From Monoraphidium neglectum (Eukaryota > Chlorophyta > Chlorophyceae > Sphaeropleales > Selenastraceae), in the NCBI RefSeq assembly GCF_000611645.1, contig NW_014012652.1:1-10735 (forward strand): DNA of 10,735 nucleotides, written 5' to 3'. The position numbers were made by a program, and so were the translations under genes. Within the stretch, counting starts at the first letter, position 1, and each line of letters begins with the position of its first letter. Shown here piece after piece: positions 7,988 through 10,735 of this stretch. The notes below the pieces were generated by a model, which saw nothing but the letters and a program-made list of their open reading frames with translations, made no database searches and was not told the DNA's origin.

Positions 7988-10735
7988 AGTGTGTGTGTGT
8001 GTGTGTGTGTGCGTGTGCATGCATGCATGCGCGGCCTGGGGATTGAGACAATGTCCAGCAAAGCACAGGCTGAGGCAGTGCAAACAACGACGGGAGAGCT
8101 GTGTTACGTCAGGAGGTCGTGCAACACGGCTTGGCTGTTTCCGAGGATCCCTTGTGCTGTGGCTGCTTCTGCTGTGTGTCCTCTCAGCACGCATGGGCTC
8201 GCCCCGCTGCTTGCATCTGCAAGCTGTTCACATTGTTCTCGCTAAAAACACATCTGCAGGCGAGCACTCCTTTGCGCTCCCGACGATCGCCGACGCGCCG
8301 CACGCCGCCGCGCAGCAGCCGGGCGCCGCTGCGCGTGGCACCGCGCGCCGCCAGCAAGCCGCCGCCGCGCGGGGCGGCGGCGGGGGCCGGCCGGAGTCTA
8401 GCCCGGAGGTCGTTCGGCGACGGCTAGCGCCGCTCACGAACTCAGATTTGGCGACGTCACCCAGTGCCCCCAGCTTCATGGCGCGCATCGATGCAGCCGG
8501 CAAGGGCCGGGCGCAACAGCAGGCCCAGCACGCTCAGCGTGGCGACGGCGCCGCGGGCGCGCAGCTGCGCGCCCTTGCAGGCAAGCCGGACGGCGGACAC
8601 GGCGCAGAGCCGCCTAGAGCGGCTGCTGCGGTGACGGCGGCGGCGGCGTGTGTAGCCGGCGGTCCTGCGGAGGGAGCGGCGCTTGAGCAGCAGCAGCGGC
8701 AGGCCAGGGGGTGGCCGGCTGAGCGGTCGCGGTCAAAAACCCTGAGCTTTAGCAGCCTGCCCCTGCCGCTGCAGCAACTGCTTACGAGCGGCGGCGGCGC
8801 CAGCGGCAGGCCTGCGGGGCAGCGAAGCGGCAGCGGCCGCAAGGGCAGCGAGAAGGTGCAGGGCGGGAGTTTGGGCGAGCGGAGAGAGGGTGAGGGCGGG
8901 GGCGCAACCATTGAAGGGCTGGTGCAGCTCACAGTCCAGCAGCAGCACCAGCAGCAGCGGCAGCAGCAGCAGCAGCAGCAGCAGGAGCAGGAGCACCAGG
9001 ATGGTGGCGCAGCTCCAGCGCCTATGGGATACTCATTGGCATTCGGCGACTTCAGCTTCAGCCTCGTGGAACATGGCCCCGCCAGCAATGACGGCGGCAA
9101 CGGCCGCGGCGGCAGCGGCAGCAGCACGAGCGGCAGCGACAGCGGCAGCAGCAGCGACGGGGACGGCCCCGGCGCGGCCGCGGGCGGCGGCCGCAGGGGA
9201 GCTGCTGAGGGCGAGGGCTCAGAGCCGGAAGAGGAGCAGGAGCGCGTAAGCTTGCGCCTGCAGCTGCTGCTCGGGCACCTTCTCACGCTTGCGGCCTCCG
9301 GCGGCGCCGGCGCGCCGCTGCCGCCGCAGAGCGTCCCCGTCGTCGCCGGCGCGCTGCGGCGCGCGGGCCTGCTGCCGCGCTGGGTGCACTGGCTGCTGAC
9401 GCACCCGTCGGCCTCGGCGACGCAGCAGCCCGCGGCGGCGGCTCCGGTAGGCGCAGCCGGGGGCGCGAACGCGCAGCTGGCGGCGGCGGGCGCGGCTTCT
9501 GGAAGTTCAGGAGGCAGTGTCGCGGCGGGCCCCAGCCTCGAGCTGTTTGACCGGGCCTTCAGGCGGCTCTTCGCAGATGAGATACGGGAGGCGTCGCGGC
9601 CGGAGGCGCTGCCCAAGCCGCCGCCCGCGCAGGCGCTGCAGCGGTTCTGGGACCGGTCGGCGCTCGCGGCCGCCGCCTCACAGCAGCAGCAACCCGCGCA
9701 GGCGTCCACCGCCGCGCCTTCGCCCCCGGCCCCGTCCCCGCTCACGCCGCCGCAGCCGCTGGCGTCTCCGCCCCAGGCCGCCGCGGCGTCGCGATACAGA
9801 TCCGACTTTGTGGAGTTGCGCCGCCTCGGGCGCGGCGGCTTCGGCGTCGTCGTGGCCGCGACCAACCGGCTGGATGGGCGGCAGTACGCGGTCAAGAAGA
9901 TCCGGCTGCAGCCGGGCGGCTCGGCGGGAAGCTACGGGCGTATCCTCCGGGAGGTGGCGGCGCTGTCGCGGCTGCAGCACCCAAACGTGGTGCGGTACTT
10001 CCAGGTGGGAGGTTTTTCTGGGAGGTTTTTGGGAGGTTTTTGGGGCAGGTTGGGGAAGGGTAGGAATGAGGGGAAGCTGTCAAGCCGTGGATGGTGGCAA
10101 ACAGGCCGGCCCGTGCCTTAAAGAACATCGGGTTCGCCCTTGCTGGGTCGGCCGCGGCCCCGGCAGCGGCGCCATATACGCGAGCTCCATCGGCTGGGTG
10201 CTTCGGTACAAGGGCATGCGACGAGGCCTTCAGCGGCGTATCGCGGAGCAATGCAGCCTCCTCTGCCGCCGCTCCCCCCGGTGCGGCACTGCGTATGCCC
10301 TCCCGTGGAGATCACACTTCCAAAACCTCCGCCCCGGGCGCCAGGCGTGGACCGAGGCCGCGCAGGGGTCGGAACTGGAAGAGGATGACGAGGACGACGA
10401 AGGCAGCGGCGAGTGGGGGACGCTGACGTCAGAGGCGACCACGGAAGCTTCCGCCACCCTCACGTCTGGGCCACGAGCGCCGGCGGGCCGGCGGCGGCTC
10501 GGGCGTGGGGCAGGGGCGGCACGGGAGCGGAGCGGCGGGGTGGGGGGCTATGATGAGAGTTCAGGATCACAGAGTGACTCTGAGTCTGGAGAGGAGTCGA
10601 CAGTGAGTGAGTCTGGTTCGGAGTCGGACGAGAGCGCCAGCAGCAGCGGCAGCAGCGGCAGTGACAGCGATGGGTCAGGCGCCTCGTCGCCCTCCCGCCG
10701 CAGCGGCGGCGGGGTCAGCTCCAGCATTGGCTGGG
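6640..10735 (+). CDS. GCN2: GCN2-type eIF2-alpha kinase, N-terminal part (runs off right edge)
   Basis: Six exons join in phase: 6640-6682, 6847-7015, 7270-7519, 7743-7926, 8260-10004 and 10345 to beyond 10735. The ATG at 6640 has strong context (CACCATGG) and opens a Lys-rich N terminus. The RWD domain (about residues 20-130) shows EEILALEAIYGEDF, a GYPCQPLQL strand and the closing NLVDECQEFL; in GCN2 it binds GCN1. A charged Ala/Glu helix follows, then a 500-residue linker rich in Ala, Gly, Gln and Ser. Near residues 540-690 are LRLQLLLGHLLTLAA, FDRAFRRLF and RFWD, as in the plant GCN2 linker. The kinase starts at residue 727 with FVELRRLGRGGFGVV (glycine loop about 739-746), AVKK (catalytic Lys 761), ILREVAALSRLQHPNVVRYF (alpha-C Glu 780), then AWTE across the intron. 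The acidic/Ser insert between strands beta-4 and beta-5 fills the last exon. The active-site loop, HisRS-like region and C-terminal domain would lie beyond the window. The role is amino-acid starvation sensing and phosphorylation of eIF2-alpha in the cytoplasm. Confidence 0.93.
7948..8033. repeat. (GT)n microsatellite in GCN2 intron 4
   Basis: A nearly pure GT tract with a few single-base interruptions runs to about 8010. It is followed by GCGTG and three TGCA units to 8033, all alternating purine-pyrimidine. It starts about 20 nt after the donor GTGGGT (7927) of the 333-nt intron 7927-8259. Confidence 0.95.
8937..8999 (+). repeat. CAG repeat coding for polyglutamine in GCN2
   Basis: A run of CAG codons, interrupted by CAC, CGG and GAG, encodes a Gln-rich tract (about residues 442-462) in the low-complexity linker between the RWD and kinase domains. 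It is read in frame with the kinase. Length variation between strains would be expected. Confidence 0.93.
10007..10045. repeat. G/T-rich tandem repeat at the start of GCN2 intron 5
   Basis: Three copies of GGGAGGTTTTT, the first followed by CT, start 2 nt after the donor dinucleotide at 10005-10006 and run into further G-runs. They lie in the 340-nt intron 10005-10344. If the intron is retained the frame stops at 10119-10121, soon after the HPNVVRYF motif. Confidence 0.85.

Noticed and set aside
7989..8259. Start of the long plus-strand frame that includes GCN2 exon 5
   Set aside because: This part is intron: it begins in the GT microsatellite (Cys-Val runs) and lacks coding bias up to the acceptor CTGCAG at 8254-8259.
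8534..9895. Long minus-strand open frame of 453 codons
   Set aside because: It is the shadow of the GC-rich GCN2 exon. Composition is mostly Ala, Pro, Ser, Cys and Leu, with polyCys/polyLeu opposite CAG repeats.
1..10735. CRISPR array, transposon, tRNA or prophage
   Set aside because: No spaced direct repeats, terminal inverted repeats, transposase or cloverleaf were seen; the repeats present are simple microsatellites.

Overview
The window looks like nuclear DNA of a green alga (Chlorophyta). The evidence is high GC with strong G/C preference at third codon positions, many short GT-AG introns (57 to about 420 nt, nearly all donors with G at +5), Ala/Gly/Ser/Gln-rich linkers, intronic (CA)n/(GT)n tracts, a TGTAA-type poly(A) signal, and a GCN2 kinase whose linker resembles that of plant GCN2. 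The lineage is inferred; no species is claimed. The gene models were built by hand by joining exons at splice sites with matching phase, so individual junctions could be off by a few bases.

Layout. (1) Positions 1-1581, minus strand: the 5' part of a gene for a HARE-HTH domain protein. Four exons are visible and the gene runs off the left edge. (2) Positions 1582-2446: a compact interval with one strongly coding-looking but unassigned minus-strand exon (1860-2030), a 12-bp tandem duplication and a TGTAA signal for the next gene. (3) Positions 2447-5916, minus strand: a complete 10-exon gene for a 486-residue WD40 beta-propeller protein with a long acidic insert. An open frame extends its N terminus to an ATG at 6180. 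(4) Positions 5917-6639: a head-to-head intergenic region of 723 bp holding an AT-rich core and a TATAAA on the minus strand. (5) Positions 6640-10735, plus strand: the 5' two-thirds or so of a GCN2-type eIF2-alpha kinase. It has the RWD domain, a long low-complexity linker, the first kinase strands with the glycine loop and catalytic Lys, and the start of the acidic/Ser insert. It runs off the right edge.

The three genes have no obvious pathway link. GCN2 senses uncharged tRNA through domains beyond the window and phosphorylates eIF2-alpha. The HARE-HTH protein is probably a nuclear DNA-binding or chromatin factor. The WD40 protein is a scaffold of unknown partner. WD40 and GCN2 may share a bidirectional promoter. 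I found no RNA genes, CRISPR arrays, transposon ends or clearly new multi-gene system. The most interesting points are the HARE-HTH protein with its unfamiliar C-terminal extension and the orphan conserved-looking exon upstream of it.
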